DNA of 64,000 nucleotides from Pseudomonas rubra (GTDB lineage: Bacteria > Pseudomonadota > Gammaproteobacteria > Pseudomonadales > Pseudomonadaceae), in the NCBI RefSeq assembly GCF_028656935.1, contig NZ_JAMDGZ010000043.1:98651-162650 (forward strand), written 5' to 3'. The position numbers and the translations under genes were made by a program. A model generated the notes under the pieces. It saw only the letters and a program-made list of their open reading frames with translations, had not been told where the DNA came from and searched no databases. Each line of letters opens with the position of its first letter. Position 1 is the stretch's first letter. This document shows, in pieces, positions 62,509 to 64,000 of this stretch.

Positions 62509-63337
62509 TAGCCTCTGCGATTGCGCGATCCGATACCACCTTGTCGATCATTGCCTTCACGGCGCGATCAATAGCCGAACCATCAGTGTAATCGGCAGTG
62601 GTCGCCAGGTTGGTACGCCCTTCCTTGACCAGCATGAGTGCCTTTTCGCGGGCGCCGCGTTTGCCCTTACCGTACACGGCAATCGAATGACCGCCCTGAT
62701 TCTTGACCAAGCGCATGGAGGGAATATCGGTCTCGCCGTCGCCGATAAAAACCATATTACTGAACGGCACAGGCCGCTCGGCTGGCTCGACGAACTTGTT
62801 GATCACCGAGTTATCGTGTACATCCAGGCTGCCCTTATTAATGCGGAACAGGTATTGGGTTTTGGTGGTGTAGTTCACCGCCAATGCTGGCCAGTGCGCG
62901 ACGTCGTTATGGTCGTACATAAAGCCCGAGGCATAGACACGAGTGAAATGCTTGTTGATTGGAGTTCCCTCGATCATCTCGCGCAGCCCCGACGAGATGA
63001 TGAAGTGTTCGACCTTTACGCCCTTGGCACGGCCATATTCAGTGATGCGTTTGAACCAGTCTTGCACGCCTGGAAACAGCTGAATATGGGCCCCGAAGTC
63101 GGCAAAATTCTTTTTGCGCACCGGCACCCGGGCGGCCTGAGCCTTCTCGATCATCAGCCGCATATAAGCCAGAATCTCGTCAGCCTGCTGCTCCTGAGCC
63201 ATAGCCTTGGCCTCGCGCCAGAACTCAACGGGCTTGATGCCCAATGCCGGCACAAAGTTGTACTCCTGCATATTGCCGGGTGACAGGGTGCCGTCGAAGT
63301 CATAGGCAATCACAAAGGGAATGTGCTTCTTGGCCAT
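62501..63337 (-). CDS. HAD-superfamily phosphatase in the type I restriction operon
   Basis: 278 aa. Motif I YDFDGTLSP (nucleophile Asp13, Asp15), motif II ISSG near 117 (Ser), a conserved Lys in the MRLVKNQGG region and motif IV GDGETDIPSM near 197 (Asp pair) are complete, so it should be catalytic. The large cap (about residues 20-110) places it among the type-I-associated HAD proteins rather than sugar or nucleotide phosphatases. No signal peptide. ATG 63337 shares one base with the hsdS stop (TAATG), so it is co-translated. Function in the restriction locus unknown. Confidence 0.9.
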   Translation of the reverse strand: MAKKHIPFVIAYDFDGTLSPGNMQEYNFVPALGIKPVEFWREAKAMAQEQQADEILAYMRLMIEKAQAARVPVRKKNFADFGAHIQLFPGVQDWFKRITEYGRAKGVKVEHFIISSGLREMIEGTPINKHFTRVYASGFMYDHNDVAHWPALAVNYTTKTQYLFRINKGSLDVHDNSVINKFVEPAERPVPFSNMVFIGDGETDIPSMRLVKNQGGHSIAVYGKGKRGAREKALMLVKEGRTNLATTADYTDGSAIDRAVKAMIDKVVSDRAIAEANG

Positions 63338-64000
63338 TAGGCGAACTCTTGTTGATTGACTTTCACTCGGCGCCTGCCTGTCAGCAGTTGCTGCATAAGT
63401 GCTTTTTTCTCTTGCTTTAAACAGGAGAGTTTAGTTCTTAGGGCTTCTATTTCTTGATCAGCGCTGAAGAGTATCTGGGCAATTCTCTGTTGCTCAATCA
63501 GGGTTGGCGGAACGCTAGCCTTGTATGATTTTAGATAGTTAGTTGTAACGCGTTTTTGCCCCGCGGACCCCTGCATATTAGCTTCGCCCCGCACCCTAAA
63601 CTCCCGTGTATTAGTAAGGAAATAAATGAACTGAGAACAATTTCCTTGCTTTGCCCGGAGTACATGAAATTCAGTGCTACCAAATCCTATGTCATTTTTC
63701 AGTCCAAATGCATAAGCACCTTTGCCATTTTCAAAGCAGGGGGTTATCTTCGCCACTAGTACGTCATGATTTTGGAATGATGTAAATCCGGCCGACACTT
63801 CAGAATATTTTCTGATCTCGCTTTTAAAGATTTTTGCATCCTCTGACACCGAGTCCATTGAAATAAACGATGCGAGACCATCAGTCGGCTCCGAAGGCTT
63901 GGGCGGATTAATGCTGCATATATCTGCCAACCGCTTTATTTTCCACTCTTCGGAGCATCCGGGAAGGCGCTTACTGCCGCTTAGGGATGCTCCGAACAAG
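63337..64000 (-). CDS. hsdS: type I restriction specificity subunit, C-terminal part (cut by window end)
   Basis: About 221 codons are visible, and the frame continues beyond the window. The visible part is one target-recognition domain (IKRLADICSINPPKPSEPTD start, HVLRAKQGNCSQFIYFLTNT, AGQKRVTTNYLKSYKASVPP) and the C-terminal conserved helix LIEQQRIAQILFSADQEIEA with KKALMQQLLTGRRRVKV, which spaces and binds HsdM. It recognises one half of the bipartite target. The recognition-domain part is AT-rich relative to its flanks. HsdM is expected just outside. Confidence 0.88.
   Translation of the reverse strand, partial: LFGASLSGSKRLPGCSEEWKIKRLADICSINPPKPSEPTDGLASFISMDSVSEDAKIFKSEIRKYSEVSAGFTSFQNHDVLVAKITPCFENGKGAYAFGLKNDIGFGSTEFHVLRAKQGNCSQFIYFLTNTREFRVRGEANMQGSAGQKRVTTNYLKSYKASVPPTLIEQQRIAQILFSADQEIEALRTKLSCLKQEKKALMQQLLTGRRRVKVNQQEFA

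Overview
The window looks like the chromosome of a fluorescent Pseudomonas, most likely of the P. putida group. The evidence is a pyoverdine locus with PvdS-type iron-starvation boxes, high-GC codon use, paired REP elements of the 'TGTGGGAGC(C/T)GGC' type, and an ansB / rbsBACRKD-nucleoside hydrolase / cspD-like / thrS-infC-rpmI-rplT-pheST-ihfA order that I recall from P. putida. The species call is inference; no database was searched.

Region 1 (1-25.9 kb) is siderophore biosynthesis and uptake. Two pyoverdine peptide synthetase genes, the first cut by the window start, run on the + strand and end in a thioesterase. They are followed by an HSL-type esterase. On the - strand lie pvdM-pvdN-pvdO (behind one perfect PvdS box), pvdA-pvdE (behind a second perfect PvdS box) and the TonB receptor fpvA (Fur-like box, no PvdS box seen). 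The specificity residues I read from the adenylation domains suggest a C-terminal peptide ending -Thr-(D-basic residue, probably Lys)-Ser-N5-hydroxyornithine. This agrees with pvdA in the cluster and suggests a cyclic hydroxyornithine pyoverdine.

Region 2 (26-40.6 kb) is mixed core and housekeeping: pbpG, acetyltransferases, an AroE-like enzyme with an altered shikimate pocket, yceH, sstT, an nhaR-like regulator, a TerC-family gene, lipoproteins including a probable C39 pseudo-protease, a PuuB-like oxidase, two tandem tRNA-Val(GAC) genes, a small HD hydrolase, endA, a DUF1654 gene behind a LexA box, and a periplasmic asparaginase/glutaminase.

Region 3 (40.9-47.9 kb) is a ribose operon, rbsBACRKD plus an exported nucleoside hydrolase, with a sigma70-type promoter and a perfect LacI-family operator. 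The hydrolase would release ribose from nucleosides outside the cytoplasm, RbsBAC would import it, and RbsD and RbsK would feed it to the pentose phosphate pathway.

Region 4 (48-57.5 kb) contains small conserved proteins, an I78 inhibitor lipoprotein, a cold-shock protein and the translation cluster thrS-infC-rpmI-rplT-pheS-pheT-ihfA-merR-like. infC uses an ATT start, and a strong hairpin precedes pheS.

Region 5 (57.6-64 kb) begins at tRNA-Pro(GGG), the kind of site where islands insert. Beyond about 600 bp of degenerate, AT-richer DNA lies a - strand type I restriction operon: hsdS (cut by the window end), a HAD-family phosphatase, a small relic, hsdR and a YgjP-type metallopeptidase, with overlapping starts and stops at two of the junctions. 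This is the best candidate in the window for an under-described system: a type I restriction locus that carries a phosphatase and a protease as accessory subunits.
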